NCBI RefSeq assembly: GCF_007655005.1
Contig: NZ_SZVW01000029.1
Location: 1-64,000, forward strand
Reading direction: 5' to 3'
Origin: Streptomyces tibetensis
GTDB taxonomy: Bacteria > Actinomycetota > Actinomycetes > Streptomycetales > Streptomycetaceae
DNA length: 64,000 nucleotides
Positions 25,832 to 33,745 of this stretch are shown here, one piece after another. The notes under the pieces were generated by a model. The model ran no database searches, had not been told where the DNA came from, and saw nothing but the letters and a program-made list of their open reading frames with translations. The position numbers were made by a program, and so were the translations under genes. Position 1 is the first letter of the stretch; every line of letters starts with the position of its first letter.

Positions 25832-26317
25832 GTGCTCAGACTGGCAACGATCGGCGTCTACGGCTTCGACGGCGATTCCTTCCTGAAACGACTGCGGCAG
25901 GCGGACGTGCGTCTGCTGCTCGACGTACGTCAGCGCCGCGGGGTACGCGGACCGGACTACGCCTGGGCGAACTCGCTCCGGCTGCAAGCGGCCCTCGCCG
26001 AGGCCGGGATCGCCTACCGGCACCACCGCGAACTCGCCCCGACCACCGAGCTGCGTCACCTCCAGTACGCCGAGGACGCCCGCCAGGGGGTCGGCAAGCG
26101 CTCCCGCCGCGAGCTCGCCGCCGAGTACACCCGCCGCTACACCACGGAGATCCTCGATCCGGTCGACCTCGATCCGATCGTGGCGGCGCTGCCGGACGGC
26201 GGCGTCGCGACACTCTTCTGCGTCGAACGCGACCCCGAAGCGTGCCACCGGTCGCTGGTCGCCCAGCGGCTGGCGGAACAGCACCACCTCACCGTCGAAC
26301 ATCTGAGGCCGCTGTGA
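25832..26317 (+). CDS. DUF488 family protein
   Basis: A 161-residue protein starting LATIGVYGFDGDSFLKRLRQ with LLLDVRQRRGVRGPDY, and a C-terminal ATLFCVERDPEACHRSLVAQRL, all typical of DUF488, whose members are thought to be nucleic-acid or nucleotide associated but have no established activity. AGGAG precedes the ATG by 7 bp. Its stop overlaps the next start (TGATG), so it is coupled to the asparaginase-like gene. Confidence 0.85.
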   Translation: MLRLATIGVYGFDGDSFLKRLRQADVRLLLDVRQRRGVRGPDYAWANSLRLQAALAEAGIAYRHHRELAPTTELRHLQYAEDARQGVGKRSRRELAAEYTRRYTTEILDPVDLDPIVAALPDGGVATLFCVERDPEACHRSLVAQRLAEQHHLTVEHLRPL

Positions 26318-27990
26318 TGGACGACAGCCTTCCGTCCGGCAGGCCGCGGCCGCGGATCGCGGTGTTCGCCGGGCCGACGGCGACGATCCTGAACACACCG
26401 GACCTGGTCACGTCGAACAAGGCGCGGGCACGCCACGGTCTGCCGCTGCGCCCCTCCCGCTTCGACGTCCTGCGTCCGCAACGGCTCGCGGCGCCCGTGA
26501 CGTTGTACGTCGAGGCCTTCAGCGCGCACCCGCTGGAGGCGGACGCGGCGGACCTGTACGCCCCGCCGGACGGCTGGCTCGACGAGGACGGCACGTTCCA
26601 CGCCGAGCAGCCGTCCGGCGACGCCACCCCGGTGCACGTCGTCGAACTCGACCCCGCCGACGGTCTCTATCCCCTTCCCTACATGGGCAGGCAGGCGGAC
26701 GGGTCCGCCTGGGAGGAGACCTCGACCGCACCGTACGCACCCCCGGGAGCCGCCCGGCAGACGTTCTACCCCGACGCCCGCCGCCTCTACGAGGAGATCG
26801 AGCGGTTCGGCCTCGCCGACCACGGCACCCCCGTCGAGCTCGGGTCCATCGCCGACTTCGCGTTCTTCCGCGCCGCTCCGTCCGGCGGATACACCACCGG
26901 CCCCGACTCCGAGCGCCTCGGGCAGGACTTCTTCGTCTACTACCCGTACCACCTCCAGAGCGAGCCCGGCCTGGGAGACCTCGCCCGGGCGACCAACCAG
27001 GTGCAGGCCGTCCTCGCGACGGGAGAGTTCTCCGGTGTCCAGTGGCTCGAGGGGAGCCCGACCGTCGACGAGACCCTGTACTGGCTCGGTCTGCTGATCG
27101 ACACGAAGGTGCCCCTCGTCGGACACGCGGCGCAGCGCCGTCACCAGTCGCTGAGCTCGGACGGCGACCGAAACGTCGTGGACGGCGTGAAGTTCATCGC
27201 GTCCGGCGTCGCCCTGGACGAACGGGGCGAGGACCGCTTGGGCGCCTGCGTGATCGTCGACGAACTCGTCTACGCGGCCCGGGACGTGACCAAGGTCGAT
27301 GCCCGGCCCGGCGGGTACGAGGTCACCGGCGGCCACGGAGGAGTGGTCGCCGACCTCGGCGGTTACGGCCCTCCGCAGCTCACCTACCTCCCCGCCCGCC
27401 GGCACACCCATCGCTCGGAGCTGCGCCTCACCGTGCTCCCCGAGCGGGTGGGCGGCGTCACCGGGAGCCTGGGCTCGGGCGTGCTCCCGGTCGACGTCGG
27501 GACGAAGGACGCCGAGGGGCTCGTACCCGCCGCCATGCCGCACGTCTCCATCACCAAGTACAGCCGGTACGCGGCGACGGGGACCGGCTCGGACAACCCG
27601 CCCGTCGCCGACGAGGAGGTCGAGATCCTCGCCCGGATCGACGCCAACCTCGCCCACGCGCCCCTGTCCGGCTTCGTGTGCGAGGGCATGTCGCCGTTCG
27701 GGATGGCCGACCCGACGAGGAACGCGGCGCTGGGCGTCGCCGTCTTCGCCGGCATGCCGGTGGTCCGCACGGGTCGCGGCAACACCGGAGGCATGGCGTG
27801 GCGCACCGACCCGGCGTTCATCTCGGGCAACAACCTCACGGCCACCAAGGCGCGGATGCTCCTCATGGCCGCACTGCTGAGGTTCGGTTCCCTGCCCCCG
27901 GCGGCGGACCCCTTCAACCCGACGCCGGACGAGCGTGCGGCCACCGAGAAGGCGGTCGCCCAGTACCAGGCCGTGTTCGACACTCACTGA
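26317..27990 (+). CDS. large asparaginase-fold protein with altered catalytic motif
   Basis: A 557-residue protein in which the asparaginase/glutaminase fold is recognisable: N-terminal AGPTATILNTPDLVTSNKAR in place of the usual TGGTIA loop, WLEGSPTVDETLYWLGLLID near residue 243 where asparaginases have HGTDTMEET, then SLSSDGDRNVVDGVKFIASG and the family's C-terminal SGNNLTATKARMLLMAAL. Usual asparaginases are about 330 residues, so roughly 200 residues are added, mainly between the first loop and the EGSPT motif. Both catalytic threonine loops are changed. It may hydrolyse or transfer a phenazine amide, supply ammonia, or be non-enzymatic. Confidence 0.75.
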   Translation: MDDSLPSGRPRPRIAVFAGPTATILNTPDLVTSNKARARHGLPLRPSRFDVLRPQRLAAPVTLYVEAFSAHPLEADAADLYAPPDGWLDEDGTFHAEQPSGDATPVHVVELDPADGLYPLPYMGRQADGSAWEETSTAPYAPPGAARQTFYPDARRLYEEIERFGLADHGTPVELGSIADFAFFRAAPSGGYTTGPDSERLGQDFFVYYPYHLQSEPGLGDLARATNQVQAVLATGEFSGVQWLEGSPTVDETLYWLGLLIDTKVPLVGHAAQRRHQSLSSDGDRNVVDGVKFIASGVALDERGEDRLGACVIVDELVYAARDVTKVDARPGGYEVTGGHGGVVADLGGYGPPQLTYLPARRHTHRSELRLTVLPERVGGVTGSLGSGVLPVDVGTKDAEGLVPAAMPHVSITKYSRYAATGTGSDNPPVADEEVEILARIDANLAHAPLSGFVCEGMSPFGMADPTRNAALGVAVFAGMPVVRTGRGNTGGMAWRTDPAFISGNNLTATKARMLLMAALLRFGSLPPAADPFNPTPDERAATEKAVAQYQAVFDTH

Positions 27991-28019
27991 CCCGCTGACC
28001 ACCTTCGAGAACGGAACCC

Positions 28020-28871
28020 ATGGGTACGTACGAGTACGTGGTGGCCGACGTCTTCACCGACGTCCCGCTGGAAGGAAACCCGACCGCGGTCTTCCTGGAC
28101 GCCTCCGGGCTCTCCGCCGGGCGCATGCAGCAGATCGCGCAGGAGATGCACCTGTCCGAGACCGTCTTCGTCCTCCCCGCGCAGGACGACGGCGATGTGC
28201 GGGTCCGTATCTTCACCCCGGTGAACGAGCTGCCGTTCGCCGGGCATCCCACCCTGGGCACGGCCGTGGTGCTCGGCGAGTCGCACGAGGCGAAAGAGCT
28301 CCGCATGGAGACCGCCAAGGGCACCGTGACGTTCGAACTGGAGCGTGACGACGACGGCCGGACCGTCGCGGCCGGCATGTGGCAGCCCCTGCCGACGTGG
28401 GAGCCCTACGACCGAGCGGACGAACTGCTCACCGGACTCGACCTGGTGGCCACCGGCAGCACCCTGCCGGTCGAGGTCTACGACAACGGGCCGCGGCACG
28501 TGTTCGTCGGCCTGGACGGCGTGGCCGCGCTCTCCGCCGTGGAGCCGGACCAACGGGCTCTCGCGCGACTGCCCGACATGGCCGCCAACTGCTTCGCGGG
28601 CTCGGGAACCCGATGGCGGCTGCGCATGTTCTCGCCCTCCTACGGCGTGGTGGAGGACGCCGCCACCGGCTCGGCCGCCGGCTCCCTCCCGGTACACTTG
28701 GCCCGGCACGGACTGATCCCGTTCGGGGAGTGGATCGAGATCCGGCAGGGGGTGGAGATGGGCCGTCCTTCGACGATGCGCGCTCGCGCGACAGGGACGC
28801 CGGAACGCATCGAGTCGGTTCAGGTGGCGGGGGCTGCTGTGGTCGTCGCCCGGGGAACGCTGTACGCGTAG
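28020..28871 (+). CDS. phzF: trans-2,3-dihydro-3-hydroxyanthranilate isomerase PhzF
   Basis: A 283-residue enzyme of the DapF-like fold that isomerises DHHA to the reactive ketone that dimerises. Catalytic Glu47 (MHLSETVFV) corresponds to Glu45 of pseudomonad PhzF. Other conserved elements are VFTDVPLEGNPTAVFLD, FTPVNELPFAGHPTLGTA and VVEDAATGSAAGSL. It is the last phz gene and closes the operon, 29 bp after the asparaginase-like gene. Confidence 0.95.
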   Translation: MGTYEYVVADVFTDVPLEGNPTAVFLDASGLSAGRMQQIAQEMHLSETVFVLPAQDDGDVRVRIFTPVNELPFAGHPTLGTAVVLGESHEAKELRMETAKGTVTFELERDDDGRTVAAGMWQPLPTWEPYDRADELLTGLDLVATGSTLPVEVYDNGPRHVFVGLDGVAALSAVEPDQRALARLPDMAANCFAGSGTRWRLRMFSPSYGVVEDAATGSAAGSLPVHLARHGLIPFGEWIEIRQGVEMGRPSTMRARATGTPERIESVQVAGAAVVVARGTLYA

Positions 28872-29060
28872 CCACCGAGAACGTATGAGTGACCTGTCCA
28901 CAGAGGAAGGGCCGCCACGCGTGTCCAGCAGAGCATCGTCCCTCGGCCGTTCCGGGGTCCGGCCGGCAGTCCGGGCCGCGGCGGGCCGGGGCGCCCGAGG
29001 TCCTCGGCCGACCGTCCCGCCCCGGCACCACGGCGTGCTCCGTGGGGAAGGACGGGTGGG

Positions 29061-30422
29061 GTGATGGCCGCCGAGGACGACGGGCTGTTCGCGTTACCGA
29101 CGACGGACGCCCCTCCGCCCGCCGAGCCCGTGCCGACCTCCGCCCCGCTGGCGGCGCGGATGCGGCCGCGCACGCTCGCCGAGGTCGTCGGCCAGGCGCA
29201 CCTGCTGCGCCCCGGCGCGCCGCTGCGGCGGTTGGCGGAGGGCGGGGAGGCGGCGTCGGTGCTGCTCTACGGTCCGCCCGGCACCGGAAAGACGACCCTC
29301 GCACGGCTGCTCGCCGATGTCGCCCCGCGGCACTTCGTCGCCCTCTCGGCGCTGTCCAGCGGGGTCAAGGAACTCCGCGACGTGATGAACGACGCGCGTC
29401 ATCGCCGGGCCCGCCAGAACCGGCAGACCGTGCTGTTCATCGACGAGGTGCACCGCTTCTCCAAGACCCAGCAGGACGCGCTGCTCGGCGCCGTCGAGGA
29501 CAGGCTCGTGCTGCTCGTCGCCGCCACCACCGAGAACCCGTCGTTCTCGGTGGTGACCCCGCTGCTCTCCCGCCTGCTGGTGCTGCAACTGAAGTCCCTG
29601 AGCGAGGACGAGGTCCGCGAACTGCTGCGCCGTGCCGTGAAGGACGAGCGGGGCCTCGGCGGCGCGGTCACCCTGTCCCCCGAGGCCGAGGACGCCCTCG
29701 TACGCCTCGCGGCCGGCGATGCCAGAAGCGCGCTGACCGCCCTGGAGGCGAGCGCCGACGGGGTGACCGACACCGGCGGCACGGTGGTCGACGTGGCCTC
29801 GGTGGAGCGGGCCGTCGCCGAGACGAGCGTCCGCTACGACCGGCAGGGCGACCAGCACCACGACGTCGTCAGCGCGTTCATCAAGTCGATCCGCGGCTCG
29901 GACCCCGACGCCGCGCTGCACTACCTGGCCCGCATGCTCGTGGCCGGGGAGGACCCGCGGTTCATCGCGCGGCGGCTGGTGGTGCACGCCAGTGAGGATG
30001 TCGGGCTGGCCGACCCCACGGCCCTGCAGGCCGCCGTCGCGGCGGCGCAGACGGTCCAGCTCATCGGCATGCCCGAGGCCCGCCTCGCCCTGGCTCAGGC
30101 CACCGTGCACCTGTCCACGGCACCGAAGTCGAACACGGTGATCACCGCCATCGACGAGGCCATGGCCGACGTCCGGGCGGGGGCGGTCGGCGAGATCCCC
30201 GCCCACCTGCGGTACGGCCGCTACGCGGGCGCCAGGGAGCTGGGCAACGCGATCGGCTACCGGTACCCCCACCGGACCCCCGAGGGAGTCCTGGAGCAGC
30301 AGTACCCACCGGACGAGTTGGTGGGGAAGGACTACTACCGCCCCACGCAGCACGGCGGGGAGCGCGTCCTGCACGAGCGCCTCGGCAAGCTCCGCCGCGC
30401 CGTCCGCGGCGAGGAGAGGTAG
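29061..30422 (+). CDS. rarA: replication-associated recombination protein A (AAA+ ATPase)
   Basis: A 453-residue MgsA/RarA/WRNIP1-type ATPase acting at stalled replication forks. Walker A is YGPPGTGKTTL near residue 72 and Walker B VLFIDEVHRFSK near residue 125; LRPRTLAEVVGQ-type and YGRYAGARELGNAIGYRYPH motifs are conserved. The GTG at 29061 is better spaced from GAAGGA than the ATG 3 bp later. Codon 12 (29094-29096) is TTA. Housekeeping rarA in Streptomyces normally lies elsewhere, so this may be an extra copy. It follows the phenazine operon by 189 bp. Confidence 0.9.
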   Translation: MMAAEDDGLFALPTTDAPPPAEPVPTSAPLAARMRPRTLAEVVGQAHLLRPGAPLRRLAEGGEAASVLLYGPPGTGKTTLARLLADVAPRHFVALSALSSGVKELRDVMNDARHRRARQNRQTVLFIDEVHRFSKTQQDALLGAVEDRLVLLVAATTENPSFSVVTPLLSRLLVLQLKSLSEDEVRELLRRAVKDERGLGGAVTLSPEAEDALVRLAAGDARSALTALEASADGVTDTGGTVVDVASVERAVAETSVRYDRQGDQHHDVVSAFIKSIRGSDPDAALHYLARMLVAGEDPRFIARRLVVHASEDVGLADPTALQAAVAAAQTVQLIGMPEARLALAQATVHLSTAPKSNTVITAIDEAMADVRAGAVGEIPAHLRYGRYAGARELGNAIGYRYPHRTPEGVLEQQYPPDELVGKDYYRPTQHGGERVLHERLGKLRRAVRGEER

Positions 30423-30467
30423 GGCCGGGAGCGCGTGAGACGCGGCCTGCCCCCCGAACGCGCCACG

Positions 30468-30510
30468 TGCCCGCTGCCCGTGCCGGTTCAGGGGCGGCGG
30501 GCAACGGGCA
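30468..30510. terminator. bidirectional hairpin between rarA and ridA-like gene
   Basis: TGCCCGCTGCCCG (30468-30480) pairs with CGGGCAACGGGCA (30498-30510) with one mismatch over 13 bp and a 17-nt loop, between the convergent ends of rarA and the RidA-family gene. Confidence 0.65.
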
Positions 30511-30530
30511 GCACGGCAGAGGGGGTCACA

Positions 30531-30926
30531 TCACGCGACGGCGGTGCCCTCCAGCTCGACCATCTGGCCGGGGATCGCAAGGCGCGCCACACCGAGCATG
30601 GTGGTGGTCGGCGCGACCTGGGCGGCGCCCAGCCGGCCCGCCAGCACACCGTAGTGCTGGAAGAGCAGGTCGACGTCGGTCGTGTAGACGTTGAGCCGGA
30701 CGAGGTTCGAGAGGGACATGCCGGCCTCGGCGAGCACCGCCTCGATGTTGTCGATGCTCAGCGCCAGCTGTGCCGCCATGTCACCGTCGTGCTCGGGCTT
30801 GCCTTCCTTGCTCATCGCGGTCTGCCCCGAGATGTACAGGGTCCGCGAGTGTCCGGAGACGACCTCACCCTGGTTGAAGCCCATCTCGACCGACCATGTC
30901 ACCGGGTTGACCGCGTTACGTTCCAT
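30531..30926 (-). CDS. RidA family protein
   Basis: A 131-residue protein of the RidA/YjgF enamine/imine deaminase family. It has RTLYISGQTAMSKEGKPEH, LALSIDNIEAVLAEAGMSLSNLVRLNVYTTD and the C-terminal MVELEGTAVA. Canonical RidA carries a catalytic Arg in the NVRLNVY-type segment (VRLNVYTTD here). The gene is divergent from the WYL regulator, with 139 bp between, suggesting local regulation. Confidence 0.88.
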   Translation of the reverse strand: MERNAVNPVTWSVEMGFNQGEVVSGHSRTLYISGQTAMSKEGKPEHDGDMAAQLALSIDNIEAVLAEAGMSLSNLVRLNVYTTDVDLLFQHYGVLAGRLGAAQVAPTTTMLGVARLAIPGQMVELEGTAVA

Positions 30927-31065
30927 TGCCGACTCGCTCCATCCATTCGGTTCACTGCGTCACGTGCGTCCAACGACTCGGATTTCGCCGGGCCTTGTCG
31001 TCGCGCTCCGGAGCCTTCCAGCAAAACGTGACATCCTCGGTCATGTATTTGGTTAGTGTTTTTGC

Positions 31066-32040
31066 ATGCGCGCCGACCGGTTGGTTTCCCTGGTGCTCCT
31101 GCTGCGTCAGCGCGGTCGGATGACCGCGGAAACCCTGGCTCGCGAGCTGGAGGTGTCCACGCGCACCGTGCTGCGCGACATAGAGGCGCTGTCCGCGGCC
31201 GGCGTCCCGGTGTACGCCGAGCGCGGCCGGCACGGTGGTTTCGCACTGCTGCCCGACTTCCAGACGGCGCTCACCGGGCTGAATCACGACGAGGCGCTCG
31301 CCCTGCTCGTGGCTGGGTCGCGGCGCGGCGCCCAGATGTTCGGTCTCGGCTCGGCGCTCGCCTCGGCCATGCTCAAGGTGGTCGACGCGTTGCCCGAGGG
31401 CCTTCGGGACACGGCGGCCGACGCGGCGCGGCGATTACTCGTCGACCCGGAGACCGACCTTCTCTCGCGCCGTGTGGCCACCGAGGAGATGTCCGACAGC
31501 ATCGTGGCCGAGATCCGGCGCGCGGTGTTCGCCGGGCACAAGTTGCGCATCCACTACGAGGCGGTGGACCAGGCCCCCAAGTGGCGCACGGTGGACCCGA
31601 TCGGCCTGGTCACCGTACGCGAACAGGGTTACCTGCTGGCCATGAGAGCCGGCGAGGACCGCACCTACCGGTTGTCCCGGGTGCTGGCCGCCGAGGAACT
31701 CGACGAGTGCGCGCAGCGACCGGACACCGTCGACCTGGACCGGGCCTGGCAGGAGCGTAACGCGCGGTTCCGGACCGGCGGTGACAAGGTCGCCGTGCTG
31801 GTGCGGGTGGCCCCGGCGCGGCGGGAGCACCTGGTGAGCAACGCCCTGGCCGTGTGCGCCGAGGAAGCCGACGCGGACGGCTGGCTGCGGCTGAACGTGA
31901 TCTTCCAGGACTCGCGGCATGCCGAGTGGGCCCTGTGGCAGCACGCCACCGACGCGGAAGTCCTGGCCCCGCAGTGGCTGCGCACCTCCCTGCACAACCG
32001 TGCCACCACGATCGCCGCCCGCTACGGCCCGGTTTCCTGA
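31066..32040 (+). CDS. HTH/WYL-domain transcriptional regulator (YafY type)
   Basis: A 324-residue regulator. Residues 1-60 are a DeoR-like winged helix (RMTAETLARELEVSTRTVLRDIEAL), residues 140-205 the WYL ligand-sensing domain (LRIHYEAVDQAPKWRTVDPIGL), and the rest a WCX-type C-terminal extension. It probably regulates the divergent RidA gene and itself. Codon 124 (31435-31437) is TTA, one of five such genes in this part of the window. The ATG start lies 10 bp after a TTAGTG element, so the mRNA leader may be very short. Confidence 0.88.
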   Translation: MRADRLVSLVLLLRQRGRMTAETLARELEVSTRTVLRDIEALSAAGVPVYAERGRHGGFALLPDFQTALTGLNHDEALALLVAGSRRGAQMFGLGSALASAMLKVVDALPEGLRDTAADAARRLLVDPETDLLSRRVATEEMSDSIVAEIRRAVFAGHKLRIHYEAVDQAPKWRTVDPIGLVTVREQGYLLAMRAGEDRTYRLSRVLAAEELDECAQRPDTVDLDRAWQERNARFRTGGDKVAVLVRVAPARREHLVSNALAVCAEEADADGWLRLNVIFQDSRHAEWALWQHATDAEVLAPQWLRTSLHNRATTIAARYGPVS

Positions 32041-32064
32041 GCATGTGATACCTCCGGCCACCGC

Positions 32065-32688
32065 TCAGGCCAGGAACGAGTGCAGTTCGGCCACCGCGAG
32101 GGTCTGTTCGGCTTCGTGGGCCTCGAAGGTGGCCACGCGTCGGAAGCCGAGGCGGGCGGCCAGGTCGAGGGAGCGGGTGTTGGCCGTCTGGGTCACGATC
32201 AGGACCGGCTGGTCCGGCAGTTCGGAGGCGGCGGCGCGCAACGCGGCGGTGGCTGCTTCGAAGGCCAGCCCCGAACCCCAGGCGGCGCGGCGCAGGACGT
32301 AGGTCAGTTCCAGTTCCCCTCCCTCCTCGGTGACGTGTCCGGGGAGGTCGCGGGGGCGTCGGTGGATCAGGAGCACCCCGACGAGGTCATCGGTCGCCCG
32401 ATCGGCGATGACGAACGTGCCGGGCTTGTGGGTGACGTGCGCGACGCCCATCGCGTCGAAGTACTGCTCGACCGCGGCCCGCGGCCTCGGGCCACCGAGG
32501 TGTAACCGGACCTGGGGATCGGTCTGCAGCTCGATGAACCCGGCGCGGTCGGCGTCGTGCGCCTTGCGCAGCCGGAGCCGGGGCGTGGTGATCTCCGTGA
32601 CGGACAGGGTGGGTGAGGTGGCCGCCGGGGCCGGGGGGTTCGGTGTGTGCGACGTCTTCGGTGTGTTCGACGAGGTCATGGATCCCAT
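32065..32688 (-). CDS. GNAT family N-acetyltransferase (RimJ/RimL type)
   Basis: A 207-residue acetyltransferase: TPRLRLRKAHDADRAGFIEL at residue 35 is the RimJ/RimL-type beginning, with AAWGSGLAFEAATAALRAA as the CoA loop and TANTRSLDLAARLGFRRVA near the end. The first 30 residues are a proline- and threonine-rich linker. Codon 62 (forward 32503-32505) is TTA. It converges on the WYL gene. Confidence 0.85.
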   Translation of the reverse strand: MGSMTSSNTPKTSHTPNPPAPAATSPTLSVTEITTPRLRLRKAHDADRAGFIELQTDPQVRLHLGGPRPRAAVEQYFDAMGVAHVTHKPGTFVIADRATDDLVGVLLIHRRPRDLPGHVTEEGGELELTYVLRRAAWGSGLAFEAATAALRAAASELPDQPVLIVTQTANTRSLDLAARLGFRRVATFEAHEAEQTLAVAELHSFLA

Positions 32689-32745
32689 CCTGACCGAGCC
32701 GCCGCCCGTCGGCCGGGGACTCGTTCCCGGGACGGGCGGGCCGCC

Positions 32746-33117
32746 TCATTCAGGCTCGGCGAAACCCCCGACGATGCAGAAGGGGTGCCCCGCCGGATCC
32801 GTGAGGACCCGCCATCTGTCCGCGTTCGGCTGGTGTTCCGGCCTGTCGGCGCCCAGCTCCAGCAGCCGTGTCTCCGTCTCGTCCAGGTCCGCGACCCGGA
32901 AACAGCAGTGCAGCTGCTGGGGAACGGCGGGGTCGGGCCAGCTCGGTGCCCGATAGCCGTCGATCCGCTGGAAGGCGAGGGAGAGGCCGTTCTCGCCCTC
33001 CAGCGCGGCGAAGTCGGCGTCCGACTTCGGATGCAGCTCCAATCCCGTGGCCTGCTGGTAGAACGCCGCCAGGGCGAGTGGATCGGCGCAGTCCAGAGTG
33101 ATCGCGCTCAGTTTCAT
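32746..33117 (-). CDS. VOC family protein
   Basis: A 123-residue glyoxalase-fold protein starting MKLSAITLDCADPLALAAFYQQATGLE and ending LTDPAGHPFCIVGGF, typical of the Streptomyces VOC group close to bleomycin-resistance and lyase proteins. Ligand unknown. Its ATG overlaps the stop of the DUF6817-like gene by 4 bp, so the two are cotranslated. Confidence 0.87.
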   Translation of the reverse strand: MKLSAITLDCADPLALAAFYQQATGLELHPKSDADFAALEGENGLSLAFQRIDGYRAPSWPDPAVPQQLHCCFRVADLDETETRLLELGADRPEHQPNADRWRVLTDPAGHPFCIVGGFAEPE

Positions 33118-33704
33118 CCGGCGAGCACCTCCCGACAGTCCGCCCAGGCGGGTTGGCTCAGCAGGGGACGGATGCGGGTGAAGAGGCTGAGCAGTTCGGG
33201 GCCCCACCGGTCGCGGAAGGCGGGGTCGAGGCGAGCGAGGTCGATCTCGTTGGCGGCGGACAACTCGGCGAAGTCCCGCCGCGCCTGCGGCTTGGGGGCG
33301 TGGCTCCGGCCGGTGAACCGGTCGTGAAACGGTCCGTCGGCCTCCGCCAGCGCCGGATAGGTGGCCCCTCGATCGCACGAGGCGTACAGATACACCAGAG
33401 CCTCGGCCTCGGCACCGACCGCCGCTGCGAGTTCGCCACGGCGGTCCAGGGGCAGCAGGCCGTCCGGAAAGCCGTCGGTGCCGTAGAACGCGTGGCACAG
33501 TCCCGCCAGTTGGAGGGCCGGGCGGGCGTCCCACGCGGCGAGTTGCCTCTGCACCCGCGTGAGGTGGGCGAGGAGGGTACCGCCCGGGTGGGCGATTTCG
33601 GCAGCGCCGAGCTCGCCCAGGAGCGCGACGGCCGGTCCGGAGTCAGCGAGGGAGACTGGCACAGAGGGGTCCTTCCCGCAGCGGTCGGGGACGGCAACCA
33701 TCAA
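33114..33704 (-). CDS. DUF6817-like (HD-like) protein
   Basis: A 196-residue helical protein: GGTLLAHLTRVQRQLAAWDA, LCHAFYGTDGFPDGLLPLDRRGELAAAVG, then YASCDRGATYP and KPQARRDFAELSAANEIDLA. This order matches the DUF6817 family, whose conserved histidines (AHL, CHAFYG) resemble a degenerate HD hydrolase; function unknown. The start is uncertain; a GTG about 14 codons later (PVSLADSG) is possible. Confidence 0.7.
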   Translation of the reverse strand: MMVAVPDRCGKDPSVPVSLADSGPAVALLGELGAAEIAHPGGTLLAHLTRVQRQLAAWDARPALQLAGLCHAFYGTDGFPDGLLPLDRRGELAAAVGAEAEALVYLYASCDRGATYPALAEADGPFHDRFTGRSHAPKPQARRDFAELSAANEIDLARLDPAFRDRWGPELLSLFTRIRPLLSQPAWADCREVLAG

Positions 33705-33745
33705 ATCGGTGGACGGGCCGGGCCTGCCATCGGTTTGATCCGCGC

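Noticed and set aside
16624..28871. Cluster-situated SARP, LuxR or TetR regulator and exporter
   Set aside because: None is present inside the operon; only TTA codons and upstream dyads suggest regulation.
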